A stretch of DNA of 64,000 nt, taken from assembly GCA_951640165.1 (NCBI GenBank), contig OX621247.1, forward strand, positions 32,276,001 through 32,340,000. The letters are read 5' to 3'. Source of the stretch: Pseudoips prasinana. Lineage: Eukaryota; Arthropoda; Insecta; Lepidoptera; Nolidae. The position numbers and the translations under genes are program-made. Positions 20,646 to 32,212 of the stretch are shown here, one piece after another; within the stretch, counting starts at the first letter, position 1; each line of letters opens with the position of its first letter. The notes beneath the pieces are model-generated. The model did not search any database. It was given only the letters and a program-made list of their open reading frames with translations, and was not told the DNA's origin.

Positions 20646-21152
20646 ACTCTTTGTAATAATAAGTGGCACACACTTAATGTATTAATAAAATATCAAAAAA
20701 AATGTGATAAACATATTCCCTACAATATCAGAATACAATCTAAGTTTCATATTCTGACTTTTACGAATTGCAGAATACCCGAAGCTACTAGTAGAGTGTC
20801 ACAGCTCGCTGAAAATCCAATTAAATTGAACTACTGCCAGGAATGGGGTGGGCTCAAAAGAGATTGGTACTACGTGCACTCGTAAAATTTATAACTTACT
20901 AATTTACATCGTATAGCTCCCTCGACATTGTGATAGGATTAAAATGGGCGAGAAGCCAAAGAAGCCTTGTGGCATTAAGACCATGTTGTCACAAACATTA
21001 TGCAGAATTCGCAAATAGGAATTTTTTATGGTACAGGCTCACAGTTTATCGGTCCAATTTAGGTCCAAACAGACTGAAATAAACCTTTCTAGGTTCTCGC
21101 TAAAACACATCGACGCATGACTCAATGCCTCGATAGGTATAATTTTATATTA
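20646..21152. other. Unassigned DNA
   Basis: No gene or family recognised. Confidence 0.35.
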
Positions 21153-21468
21153 TCTATACATATAATAAAATCGTAGGAAAGTCAAAACTGTACATTGAAT
21201 ATTTTTTTAAAAAGGATAATAAAAAAAGGAAGCCAAAAATTTAGTTTTTAGAATTTTTGTCTGTTTTTCTGTTTGTCTGTATGTATGTCCGGGCTTAACT
21301 CAAAAAGTACTGCATGGATTTAGTTCAAATTTTGCATGAATATTACTAAGAGGTCGGGTCAACATATAGGCTACATATTATCACGCTATCGGCTACGGGA
21401 AGAAGAAGACGGAGAAGCTGTGTTAATTTATAAAGTTTAACGCGGGTAAGACCGCGGAGCACAGCTAG
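21153..21468 (+). mobile_element. Helitron A, complete
   Basis: It starts TCTATACATATAATAAAATC after A and ends ACAGCTAG before T. The subterminal hairpin CGCGGGTAAGACCGCG is present. No target duplication. Confidence 0.87.
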
Positions 21469-21654
21469 TTAGTTATAAATATTTGTAGGAAAATAGATAT
21501 TGAGGTAACCTATACTTAATATGGAGAAGTTAAAGTTAAGAAGAAAACTCAACATTAAACCCTTTGGTCTTAGGTATATAAGGATTCATCATATCACCTC
21601 TTTACTAGACAATAGAAACGAGTGAGCCGATAGCTAAATATGACTGTTGGTATA

Positions 21655-21745
21655 TTGGTAAGTGAGCCTGACTACTTAGCCAGAGGCTGTGGGTTTGATT
21701 CCCACCTAGGACAAATCTCTGTTATTTGTTCTGGGATTCATGAGA
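21655..21745 (+). mobile_element. SINE-A/C head fragment
   Basis: GTGGGTTTGATTCCCACCTA keeps a box B. The body after ACAAATCTCTGTTATTTG is absent. Confidence 0.5.
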
Positions 21746-22269
21746 AAGTCCGGTTTTAGGAGCGTTTTTTGCAACTGTCGCTCTACGTTAAAACGCATAG
21801 AGATCCTCTCGTACGATTGACGAAGGGCTTATCCAAAGAGGCTCTTGTTTTGATTGTTAGATTCTTGATGACTGTAGCAGATTCTATTAATCTTAGAAAG
21901 CTGTTTCATAACATACATTCCATAGCATTATTCATCGCCGGTACCAGCGATTTCTAAATACTATGGCTTCGTTGACAATGGAACCCATACAATATCATAG
22001 TGCTAATACTGGTGCTCCGACGTCAACGGGGTGTCATGTGGAACAATGACTATTGTACAAAACACACGTGTATGACATACTCGAATGATAGTATCAACTT
22101 GGAGTACTTCAGGGCATCGAACATGGGCTCAATATGTATTGATGTAGATTTCTTCTTAGTACTATAAGCCACAATTTGAATTTGGCTTTGTCACATTCAG
22201 TCACATGCGGAAGCGTATTCAACCGCAGAGAACGAGGTCCTTGGTTCAAATACCGGGTCGGACCAAAAA
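21746..22269. other. Unassigned DNA
   Basis: No gene recognised; the 62-codon frame at 21769 has no known product. Confidence 0.35.
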
Positions 22270-22500
22270 GTGATTTTGGGACTTTTCTGTAAAAAGAAAG
22301 ATATTTAATCGGCCCGAAGTCTGGGAGTTGGCGGTATTATAACCCCATGCTTCGGAGAGCACGTAAAGCCGTCGGTCCTGTACTTGACCTCTTTCCGGTC
22401 GTATCGCTGGGCGTCCCATAAGATCATGAGAGTGATGGAATAGAGAGTGCTCCTTTAGCACTATAATATGTCCCGCGCGGATGGCTAATCTCTATTGAGA
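22270..22500. repeat. Dispersed repeat shared with 46.5 kb
   Basis: CTTGACCTCTTTCCGGTCGT, AATAGAGAGTGCTCC and GCGGATGGCTAATCTC match 46505-46640 in order. A CTTCGGAGAGCACGTAAAGC block also occurs at 56780. Possibly a further SINE type. Confidence 0.5.
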
Positions 22501-22538
22501 CTGAAAGTCGTCCACCGCTGTTCAAAAGACTCCTATCT

Positions 22539-22645
22539 AAATAATCGTACTCATCACACAAATATTTGTCTTGGGTGGGGATTGAACCCACGACCTCTGG
22601 TGTAGCAGTCAGGGTCACTAACACTTTATCAATCGGCGAGTCACA
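22539..22645 (-). mobile_element. SINE-C head
   Basis: Minus strand: box B region GGGTTCAATCCCCACCCAAG, then ACAAATATTTGTGTGATGAG. The body and tail are missing. Confidence 0.6.
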
Positions 22646-22650
22646 AGCAA

Positions 22651-24390
22651 AATCGATGGACCAACAGCATGCTGTTCTCCAAGGCAAGGCATCAAATCTT
22701 TTTAAGTAACATAACCGATTATTAAAAGAAAACCTATTATTAGAACATTTATTAATAAAGAGATAGGGGAAGCAGAACGTGCAGAGAATAAAATGCAGGT
22801 CATCTTATAAACTTCTATTACGAGCCAATAAGGTCGATATTCCATTGGAAAGTTTCCAACCCTCCAACCATACTTTTTATCCTTTAAGCTACTTTGGATC
22901 CCTATAAATAATGAATGGTATATTTTCTTTCAATATTGACTCTTCGCGCCAATACGAAACTTAGTATGTAAGACCAGCTAGATAAGCCGCATTATGTTCT
23001 ATGTGTCTTAGAGGGAAATCAAATTATCATTATAGTCTTCTGTCGAATGATTATAGGGAATTTTCCGAGATTTTGAATAATGATCACTGTGGTTTTGAGT
23101 AGTTCTGGTGGAGTTTGGATTCTATTTTAAGTTTTATCATGCCTGATGTCATGTTAGTTTTGTTATTTCATAAATATTAACATATTATTAAGATCTTATT
23201 AATAAATTAATATTTTTCCGATGTGTTTCAGAAAACCGTAGAACAGAATTTAACTATTCACACCCGTTCAAAATATTAATATTAATAGTCGTACATAAAG
23301 CATTTTCGATCGATTTAAAAAGGAAAAGGAGAAATCGAATAACATATGCAGAAACATATAGTCAAATTCTACTTTGATGGGCGTCAGGAACTCATTAGGT
23401 TTTATGGAGATTCGGATTAATAATTTGAGGGTTAAACGATGCTGTGTCCCTGGACTTTACCTTTAGAGTATAATGCAGAACGAAATTCCAAGTGAATCGC
23501 ATGCGTTATAGATAACACGGTCTCGCTATCAGATATTGTCAATTTGATAGTATAAAAAGCCTCATTAAGACCATACAAAATATTAATTGCCAGTATATAC
23601 TAGTTTTTTTTATGATTGACCCCGTCTTTTCTATCCGGCTCGAAGGAGCAGAAGCTGTCCTCGCCATTCAAGCTAGATTAATAATTATTTTTAGAACTAT
23701 AACAGTTGTATGTATACTTATTTAATATACAAACTTCTATCTTTGTTTGAAATCGCGAGCAAATATGTATCTCAAAAATACCCTATGACCCAAATTGAGG
23801 AATAATAAATCATGCAATTTGAATTGACACAATATCACGACGATAAATCGAACAAAAACTTTTCACACGCTTGATTGACATACGAATACAGTTTTATTCG
23901 GCCGTATATAAAACACTGCTATTGGGGTTTAAATTTATTGTCCGGTGAAGCAGTGAAGCCTAATAGGCTAAATATTAATTAACATCATGATAAAAAAGAT
24001 AAAAATTCCACATTTTAGAGAAATTTACAATTGGGTCGATTACAATAAGACCACAGAAGCTTGAAGATTTATTTTAAAGGTTTCAATAAATTGCATATCG
24101 CACACAGAAACATACATGTAGGTTAAATGTTACAAAAGAAAGGGTAAGTACATAGGCGAGAACAACCCTTGCTACATACACTCACATCACTCAAACATTG
24201 CTGATCTTTCCCTTCCACCTGATGAGCAAAGGCTACCTTCACTTTCCGGACCAAAACAATAAAATTATAATGCGAATACCTGGAGAGTGTTGTATGGTGG
24301 AGGTGGTTCCCCTTTCGAGCTGCCCTATAAGCTCCCGTAGCGTTCTTACTAGAATATAAAACTATACCTAACTTTGTTTTGACCTGACAC
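22651..24390. other. Long unassigned AT-rich stretch
   Basis: No gene, splice-flanked frame or repeat family can be supported. The frame at 24123-24422 (-) has no recognisable domain. Confidence 0.35.
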
Positions 24391-24578
24391 TTCATCATTA
24401 TCATCAGCCTGATATCATCCACTGCTGGACATAGACCTCCACCAAAGGTTACTAAACGGCTGCCATTTGGAGGGGTTTGCCGTAGTCACCGCATTTGGGA
24501 TGCGAGTTGGTAGCCGACTACCTGATGTATCCCTTGGTTGCCTTTTACGACACCCACGGGATGATATGAGGTGAACCC
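24391..24578 (-). mobile_element. RTE-b, near complete short unit
   Basis: Minus strand: CACCTCATATCATCCCGTGG start, GCATCCCAAATGCGGTGACT, CAAACCCCTCCAAATGGCAG, and the end TGTCCAGCAGTGGATGATAT followed by CAGGCTGATGATAATGATGA. Confidence 0.75.
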
Positions 24579-24714
24579 TCTAGATTTACACCTATGACTA
24601 TCATACGCGTTTTAATGATCTTGCATTCCAACAAATTGGTATGTATAAGATAAGATAAATACTCATACTCTTGTGTGCAATACACCAATTACAGATAAAA
24701 ATATAGGAAACATT

Positions 24715-24980
24715 GAAAGCAAATTGTACAATAGGCGGTCTTATCGCAGTCAGCGATCTCTTCCAGACAACCTTTGGATGGATAAGAAGCAGAAATATAG
24801 AAAGACAACACGATAAGGGTAGTGCAAGATAAAATAATTTAAGTAGGAATCTAAATACTTGCAAACTAATAATGGCATTAGATATAATACATACTAAATT
24901 ACATAAACATAATAATACATACATAGATACATACATACATAATAAACAATATAATATGGAAGGACAGTGGAAATGCATTC
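24715..24980 (-). mobile_element. LINE 3' UTR
   Basis: TTGTCTGGAAGAGATCGCTG then ACTGCGATAAGACCGCC and TATTGTAC mark a LINE 3' UTR on the minus strand, homologous to 2880-2940 (+). The 125-codon frame across it is a repeat translation. Confidence 0.65.
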
Positions 24981-25479
24981 ATAGTGACAAGTAGTGGTTT
25001 TTCACTAGTGTTTTGAACAAACCAATGGATTGAGCTCGTCTAATTGTTAAAGGCAACGCATTCCAGAGGTGAGCTGCCTCAACAGTAAAATATTTACTAA
25101 AAAACTTAGTAGAATGTGTTGGTAAAGACAGGTATGTCTTGCTTCATTTGAAATTGAAACTACGTTGATGCAGCCAATCCAAATAACGTGCAAAAAAGAT
25201 TACCTTTAAAACTCAGCTGAGGTTGAGGTGAGGCAAAGGAAAACACAATTTAAATTCCATTACCAAAGCTTTTCCCCTTAGTACCTACTCGTAATATAAG
25301 GAACTAAAAAGTGGAGCGCCAACCTTTTACAATGACGGAAGCAAAGAAAGGGGTTTTGGGAGCTAGAAATATATTTAATAAGGTGTAAAATAGGCCTCTA
25401 TATTTATTTGACTCCCTATACGAAATGGTTCAGATGATAGTTATTGTATGGGAAGTTAAGAAACACTCTGTATAATGAA
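24981..25479. other. Unassigned, perhaps LINE-derived
   Basis: GCATTCCAGAGGTGAGCTGC resembles repeat text seen in insect LINEs, but no protein or end can be defined. Confidence 0.3.
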
Positions 25480-25965
25480 ATAATGAAATTTATTCAGCAC
25501 TTGGGTATTTACATATACTTGTACTTGTCAAGCTCACAATGTATTACATAAACACAGTTTAAAAACAGTAATAAAAGCAACAATTTTTTTGAATTAGTCC
25601 GTCCGTGCGGTCTGTTTCGTCACATATATTTTTAATATCCTTAAATAGCAAGTTACGAAGCTATTATTATTACATTTAGCAATAGTATATCAAATTAAAG
25701 AATTGAAAACAACGAGCAGTTGGCTAGCGCAAAAGGCTCTCAACCAGTAGCTTAATTTAAGCGACTAATACCTGAGGGCACCCTAATGGGGTTCGGGCCA
25801 CAGCTCAGGCGGCCGCTGAAGTAAAAAGATGAAATTCGAAATGGGGGTCAGATCACTTGCACGGGATTACCGATCACGTGTTAAGGGGGCAACGCGATCC
25901 TACTCTAGCTAGCCTGCGGCTTTCTCTTAGTGTCTTAGCAATGATGTTCCTTAAGTCACGTCTAC
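25480..25965 (-). mobile_element. LINE 3' region, family of 1.8 kb
   Basis: TTGTACTTGTCAAGCTCACA, AAAGGCTCTCAACCAG and GCCTGCGGCTTTCTCT align with 1770-2130 in order. AATGAAATTTATTCAGCACT at the low end reads AATAAATTTCATT on the minus strand, the likely 3' terminus. Confidence 0.6.
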
Positions 25966-26001
25966 TATATTACAAATAAGTATACAAACTTAGCCGTGTG
26001 C

Positions 26002-26435
26002 TTTCCGGCCCAGAAAGAATTCCATTCCATCCCGTGGGTGTCGTAAAAGACGACTTAAGGCCTACGCAGACCGCAACGGCATGGCATGGGATTTTGCCGT
26101 GAATCAGCGCACACAAGCCGCTTATAAAACTACATACATAGAAAACATCCATGACTCAGAAACTAATATTCGTGCTCATCACACAAATATTTGCACTTAC
26201 CGGGATTCGAACCCAGGACCACCAGCTTCGTAGGCAGGAGCAGTACCAACTAGGCTACGGTGACCGTCATACTGTATTTGTTTACACCAGGGAGTCGGGC
26301 AGCAGCGCCACCTGTATACCACCTGACTGCGGTAGCAAGTGCGTAGTAAGTACGGCAAAACCCTCCAATTAGTAACGTTAAAGAAACCTTTGGAGGAGGC
26401 CTATGTCCAGCTGTGGACAATATCAGGTTGGTAAT
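26002..26435 (+). mobile_element. RTE-b interrupted by SINE-B
   Basis: 26002-26070 holds the RTE-b start (TTCCATCCCGTGGGTGTCGT). 26287-26435 holds the remainder (GGGAGTCGGGCAGCAGCGCC to TATGTCCAGCTGTGGACAAT). A SINE-B piece sits between them. Confidence 0.75.
26129..26268 (-). mobile_element. SINE-B head, 3'-truncated
   Basis: GACGGTCACCGTAGCCTAGT head, box A TAGCCTAGTTGG and box B GGTTCGAATCC are intact on the minus strand. The copy stops after CATGGATGTTTTCTATGTA. Its head junction with RTE-b matches the one at about 9960. Confidence 0.8.
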
Positions 26436-26449
26436 GTATGTATGTAATA

Positions 26450-26761
26450 CTAGCTGTGACCCGCGGTTTTACCCGCGTTAAATTTTATAAATTATCACAG
26501 CTCCTCCCCCGTAGGTGATAGCGTGACAATATGTAACCTATATGTTGACCCGACCTCTTAGTGATATTCATGCAAAATTTGAAGTAAATCCATGCAGTAC
26601 TTTTGAGTTATGTCCGGACATACATACAGACAAACAGACAAAAATTCTAAAAACTGTATTTTTGGCTTCGACTTCGACTGTAGATCACGCCCCAAGTCTC
26701 CTTTTTTAAAAATATTCAATGTACAGTTTTGACTTTCCTACGATTTTATTATATGTATCGA
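26450..26761 (-). mobile_element. Helitron A, complete
   Basis: Minus strand from the TC terminus at 26761 (slightly mutated) to CTAG at 26453-26450, followed by T. The hairpin CGCGGGTAAAACCGCG is present. Confidence 0.83.
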
Positions 26762-27280
26762 TATATGTTCATACTTAGATCTCTTTAAATGGTAAACAAG
26801 TTGATAAACCACTAAAAGAAATGGAGGTAAATCCATTACTTTGATTAATATTCCCAAGTATTCTTGTAATAAATTCTAAAAGGTGAAAGTGTTCTCGAAA
26901 TGGTACTTAACTTTAAATATTAAATAACCGGGAAGTTATAGTACGACGTTAAAATTTAACTACGACAAGAAAGTAGACGCAAGTAAAAAGTAAGAAAGCG
27001 GTAAATGATATCTATGGTTATGTAAGTACCTTACGTATTTATAAATTAATTTGCTCATGAAGCTAAATAACGTCTAATCTATACATATAATAAAACCAAA
27101 CTACTATTGCTCATCTATCCTAGTAGATTGATTTATTACAAATTTTCGATTGAGACGTAGAAACCATTTTTTAAGAGCTTACAGCTAAAACTGCTTTTAA
27201 CTTTTTAGTCAGTTTGTTTTGACGGTGGTTTATTGACCGACTTCAAAAGAACGAGATAATAATAAATAATAATAAATAAA
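26762..27280. other. Unassigned DNA
   Basis: No supported gene or family. Confidence 0.35.
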
Positions 27281-27535
27281 TATCCTGGGACATTATTCAC
27301 TCACGGTCATCTGATCCCAAACTAAGCAGAGCTTGTACTATGGAAACCAGATAACTGATATACTACATATACTTACTATTTTTCTTTTGTAAATACATAC
27401 TTATATAGATAATTTACACCCAGACTCAGGACAAACAGACATGTTCATGCACACAAATATTTGTCCCGGGTGGGAATCGAACCCACGACCTCCGGCGTGA
27501 AAGGCAGCGTATCTACCAACCATGCCAACAGGCCC
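27281..27535 (-). mobile_element. SINE-A, full length
   Basis: Minus strand: GGGCCTGTTGGCATGGTTGG head, box B GGTTCGATTCC, CTATATAAGTATGTATTTAC, GGTTTCCATAGTACAAGCTC and the tail TGTCCCAGGATATTTATTTA. Confidence 0.87.
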
Positions 27536-27548
27536 ACAATACAAACAA

Positions 27549-27710
27549 TAATATCCTGGGACATTATTCACACACGACCATCTGATCCCAAACTAAGCAG
27601 AGCTTGTATTATGGAAACCAGATAACTGATATAATACACATACTACTTTTATTTTATAAATGCATACTTAGGTAGGTATATAGGTAATTAAACACCCAGA
27701 CTCAGGACAA
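27549..27710 (-). mobile_element. SINE-A, head missing
   Basis: Body and tail (TGTCCTGAGTCTGGGTGTTT to TGTCCCAGGATATTATTG) without the tRNA-like head. It follows the previous copy in the same orientation with a 13-bp gap. Confidence 0.82.
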
Positions 27711-27806
27711 TCTAATTCTGGGCTCATTTTGGTATGCACTTTATGGTTGACTTAAGGTCGAAAGCTTATGAAAGTTTTTAACAAAATTATTGGATTCAAC
27801 TAAATA

Positions 27807-28050
27807 GACGGTCACCGTAGCCTAGTTGGCAGTGCTCCTGCCTACGAAGCTGGTGGTCCCGGGTTCGATCCCGGTAAGTGCAAATATTTGTGTGATGAGC
27901 ACGAATATTTGTTTTTGAGTCATGGAAGTTTTCTATGTAAATAAGTATTTATCTATCTATATAAGTATGTATATGGTCGCCTGGTACCCATAGTACAACC
28001 TTTGCTTAGTTTGGGGCTAGGATGATCTGTGTGACATTGTCCAAGATATA
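27807..28050 (+). mobile_element. SINE-B, full length
   Basis: Box A TAGCCTAGTTGG (27818-27829), box B GGTTCGATCCC, body CTATCTATATAAGTATGTAT, GGTACCCATAGTACAACC, tail TGTCCAAGATATAAGA. Confidence 0.87.
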
Positions 28051-28228
28051 AGACAAGATGTAAGATAAGACCCGACTAAAATAATCTGTCTTATCGAAAA
28101 GAACTTGGTTAATCAGCAATGCTATTATATAAAATTTATTTTATTGGCGATTGTTAGAGTCATGGTTATTATTGGCGCAGATTAGCATTGTTACTCTGAG
28201 TCATGCACAATGTTTTACTATATTTTTA

Positions 28229-28400
28229 ATTAGCTGTGCCTCGCGCTGTTACACGCCAATTAGCCAATTTATTAGTAAGAAGCCTATGTGTTAATTCGGG
28301 GTCCTACCTTACCTATCTTCATTATAAATTTCATCAAAATTCGATTTGGCGTTTTTATTGATTAGGTAACAATAAACAAACATAGATTATAGAGATATAA
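28229..28400 (-). mobile_element. Degenerate Helitron B-like copy
   Basis: TTAATTAGCTGTGCCTCGCG resembles a mutated Helitron 3' end, and AAGCCTATGTGTTAATTCGG plus TTTCATCAAAATTCGATTTG match the Helitron B interior. The 5' end is not clear. Confidence 0.45.
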
Positions 28401-29481
28401 ATTTGCACATACTACTTAGATTTTAAATGTGGAAGTTTGTTTGTTTTGGTGTGTGAAGTGACAAGCAAAACTGGCTGAATAAAGAATATGATTTAAATTT
28501 GAAACGAGAATAGGCTACACCCTGTATTAACATAAACGATGCAAAAATGGCTAAATTGCGAATGATTTGAGCGTTTTGATGTTTTTACTCGGTCAGACAA
28601 AAGTGAGTGAACGGAATTGGAAAATTTAAAAAAAATTGGAACGGTAATACTCATCATAAATAAATGCTACAATAAATTGCTAAATTGCGCATACCGCGCG
28701 GGCGCGCCATTTAATAATACTATAGTTAAAATGAGCATTGACTCCCCGGATTTTAAGACTCTACCAAGAAGTATGTAACAATTCATAAAAAAATATCTTA
28801 TAAATAATTTAGATACAATTTTTAAAGCATTTTGCATATATATATTATTCTACAATTTCCAAAAAAAAAAAAAAAAAGAAATTACTGTCCCCCTGCAGGG
28901 CTGAGACCTCCTGCCTTTATGAGAGGGGATATGCCATAATCCACCACCCATACCTCATGTGGGTAGGCTGACTATACATGCTATCACGAAGATTTTTCGG
29001 TTTCCTCACGATATTTTCCTGCACCGTTTTAAGTACAAGACAATTAATTTCTAACGCACCCATTAAGACGAAAAGTCACTTGTCTGGCCTCCTTGGGTTT
29101 GAACTCATGACCACTGATTACACAGTCCAACGATCATTCCATTTTGCTGACATTTTAAGAACCATTAACTATTCCGTTTTGGTGGGGCCTACGGTGTAAT
29201 TTATAATTTGGCAGCCAATTTATAGGGATTTGAGAATATATGGGAACATCTAGAACAAAGTAATTCTATTGTTTTAGACATGGAATTGATTCTTTAACAT
29301 TTTTTATCTTTGTTAATGTTCGTTTTTATTTCTGTTGTAGTCTTTTTGCTAGCGTTGTAACATCCGGCGTTTGTTAATCCGATGCGATGGTGGTTTTTTT
29401 AATTTCATACGTCGCCAACTGTTTGAGGATGTCTGATTTTTTTGTTGGAATTTAAAGAAGTTTACGTTATTAATTTACTTA
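28401..29481. other. Long unassigned stretch
   Basis: No supported gene. A 17-base A-run lies at about 28861, followed by a short block CTGCAGGGCTGAGACCTCCT of uncertain origin. Confidence 0.35.
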
Positions 29482-29559
29482 TTTACAAAATTACGAATTC
29501 ATCGTTTTACGTATGGATACTCCTCCATACGTAAAACGATGAATTCGTAATTTTGTAAA
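29482..29559. repeat. Perfect 36-bp palindrome, 6-nt loop
   Basis: 29482-29517 (TTTACAAAATTACGAATTCA...) is the exact reverse complement of 29524-29559. The loop is TACTCC. Both arms are unique in the window. Confidence 0.92.
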
Positions 29560-29837
29560 AATAAAAGCTATGCGTCTGATTTAAAAACGTGACATTTTTA
29601 GGTTACGTGCCACTCATTCAAGACGTAATAGTAAAAAAGCCGTATATTTTTGAATAATTAAACACCACAAAATGGTTTGTTTAAAGAAGTCAATTGCTCT
29701 AAATGGGGGGACTACCGCCTTATTCGCCGGTTATCGTGATCGGCTTTCAATGGTTAATTTGTTTACCATTTCCGTGATTCCGAGGGTACGTTATGATTAA
29801 GCCATATCAGAGGCCTACTGGGCAACTCTGAACAACT

Positions 29838-30100
29838 CAACATAAAGTTTAACGCGGGGGAAACCACGGGGCACTATCATCATTATAACAGCTGAAAGAA
29901 ATCTACAGCTAGACAAAAGCCTCCCCAAAGAATCATCTTGGGAGGATATGCCATAATTGCCACGCTTGACAGACGGGTTGGCGATCGCAGTAAGATGGTC
30001 ATAGTACTCAGAAAGAACCTTCTGCCTGTCCTCTGGTAAATATTCCCTCGGGTCGACCTCTACGCCCCCTACGGGATAAGATAGGGTGATACTGACTTTG
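29838..30100 (-). mobile_element. Helitron tail piece followed by RTE-a 3' end
   Basis: 29845-29874 has AGTTTAACGCGGGGGAAACC then ACGGGGCAC, a Helitron 3' hairpin on the plus strand without its CTAG. 29876-30100 is RTE-a on the minus strand (ATCATCATTATAACAGCTGA, GGCGATCGCAGTAAGATGGT, GCCCCCTACGGGATAAGATA). Confidence 0.65.
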
Positions 30101-30743
30101 CTAGAATTCCAGATAGTAGAATAACTTATATTGTGTTCTAGGTAATTGTATTATAAACTTGGCAATGGAGGTTTTCTTTAAATTTAATTTCTTTTAAGTT
30201 AATAAGTGTAAATAGCTGTTGGCACCATGCATTTCACCATTGGCGTCACAATGGTTGAGCCATTTAATCACCCACATGATACAGTCTGGTGGAAGTGTTA
30301 ACTTTCTACACGGAGTAGTTTTTCATATGCCTGGTTGGCCTTGGACTCTCATACAACGTGTACCATACTACCATACTAGCATAGTAGCGGGAAATGAAAA
30401 TATATACAAGTAAAATATCACATTGAGCACCTTCGTCTTTTTAAATGAAATTATATCTGTAAAAATTATGTGAAAAATAAAATCCGTAGTTTCTTTCCCA
30501 TATAAATAAACCCGAGGGTATTTATTTATATGTTAACCATATAAGCTAAATATATAATACTATTGTAATTAGTTACAAAAAATATATACGAACAATGGAC
30601 GTCAAAATAAATATATATGTAGGTGGATATCACATAATCGCAAAGAGTACAAAAACTACGGGACAAAATAGAGTGAACTAAAATCTATTAAAATATGTAA
30701 TAAATCAGTGTGAAATTATGTCAACGTAGTGAAACGTCGCTAT
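30101..30743. other. Unassigned AT-rich DNA
   Basis: No gene recognised; the 64-codon frame at 30219 has no known product. Confidence 0.35.
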
Positions 30744-30888
30744 AAAAAGTTATTTTATATGTAGTGTATTTATGACTAGGAAAAAGTAATGATTAACATA
30801 ATCATTAGCAAAATATAAACTTTATGGCGAATCTAAGACGACAAAGTTATTCCTAGTCATAAATACCCTACATAAAAAATAACTTTTT
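30744..30888. repeat. MITE-like inverted repeat, ~39-bp arms
   Basis: AAAAAGTTATTTTATATGTA... (30744-30782) and the reverse complement at 30850-30888 match with few differences, around a 67-bp centre that itself contains TAATGATTA/TAATCATTA. Confidence 0.8.
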
Positions 30889-31089
30889 AAATCGACTAGT
30901 CATTTTTACGTATTTTTTTTATATCTAGCCAAAACCTGAGTCGTGTTTTGCGTTCAATAACATATTTTAAAATATATAAAAATCTGAAATATGAGTAAGT
31001 AAACAAGTAACTGTTTATTTTATACCACAATAATTGCAAAAAATCAAATATAAATATTACAAACATCAACATAAGTTTAAGGAGATTGT

Positions 31090-31140
31090 ACAAATGGCGG
31101 CTATCGCTAGGTGCGATCTCTTACAGGCAACCGTTGAATG
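31090..31140 (-). mobile_element. LINE 3' UTR scrap
   Basis: The minus strand reads GCCTGTAAGAGATCGCACCT then AGCGATAGCCGCCAT, a mutated form of the signature at 2890. Confidence 0.45.
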
Positions 31141-31689
31141 GACTAGGAGTGAAGAAAAGGCATTTGAGTATTTGTAAACATATTTAAAGGAAGGAATTTT
31201 ATTGTTTTTTTTTGTAGTATATGTGATTTAATAGTAAAACTTGCGCAAACACTAGAAGCAATTTTCAGTGCCTTAAAGTTAATAGTTACTATTAGGTTAT
31301 AACATCATTTATATGGGATTACAAATAAAGTATTTCCCATCTAATAAAATAAAAAATATAAGATATCAAAAATTGAGTAAAGTCGAATTGAAAAACCTGT
31401 TCAGCGCTTTTTCTGGCTATTTGTAGATCTCTAGCATACCTATTACTAATCATACTAAATCGCGAGATAACTATGAGTATAGTAAAAACACTCTGAAACT
31501 ATAATAAACGCGAGAAAATGTGCAAGTTACGTATAAGCAATAGCTCATAAATAATATAGTATGATAAATACAGACATAACAATGGTGGTGATTCTTGGCG
31601 ATTTACACCACTAAACTCATTTAAATGTCATCACATAAATCTGTTCAAATGTCATCACCTATCTCTCCAATATAATAATAATAACAATA
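31141..31689. other. Unassigned AT-rich DNA
   Basis: No gene or family recognised. Confidence 0.35.
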
Positions 31690-31946
31690 ATATCTTGGGA
31701 CATAATTCACACATGGTCATCTGATCCTAAACTAAGCAGAGCTTGTACTATTGAAACCAGATAACTGATAGCTACTACATACATATACTATTTATCTTTT
31801 GTAAATACAAACATATATAGATGAGTACACCCAGACTCAGGACAAACAGACATGTTCATGCTCACAAATATCTGTCCTTGGTGGGAATCGAACCCACGAC
31901 CTCCGGCGTGCTAAGCAAGCATTTACCAACCACGCCAACAGGCCCG
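31690..31946 (-). mobile_element. SINE-A, full length
   Basis: Minus strand: GGGCCTGTTGGCGTGGTTGG (box A), box B GGTTCGATTCC, body and tail TGTCCCAAGATATTATTGTT. All modules present. Confidence 0.9.
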
Positions 31947-31959
31947 TTTATAATAATAA

Positions 31960-32212
31960 TATAATATCTAGGGACAATGTCACACAGATCTTCCTAGCCC
32001 CAAACTAAGCAAAGCTTGTATGTACTATGGGTACCAGGCGACGATATACATACTTATATAGATAGATAAATACTTATATACATAGAAAACATCCATGACT
32101 CGGAAACAAATATTCGTGCTCATCACACAAATATTTGCACTTACCGGGATTCGAACCCAGGACCACTAACTTCGTAGGCAGGAGCACTACCAATTAGGCT
32201 ACGGTGACCGTC
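31960..32212 (-). mobile_element. SINE-B, full length, behind SINE-A
   Basis: Minus strand: GACGGTCACCGTAGCCTAAT head, box B GGTTCGAATCC, tail TGTCCCTAGATATTATATTA. The SINE-A head and the SINE-B tail are separated by only ~13 bp of TAATAATAAT. Confidence 0.9.

Noticed and set aside
24601..24978. 125-codon hydrophobic minus frame that looks like a membrane protein
   Set aside because: It runs across a LINE 3' UTR (GCGATAAGACCGCC signature); hydrophobicity reflects T-rich codons.
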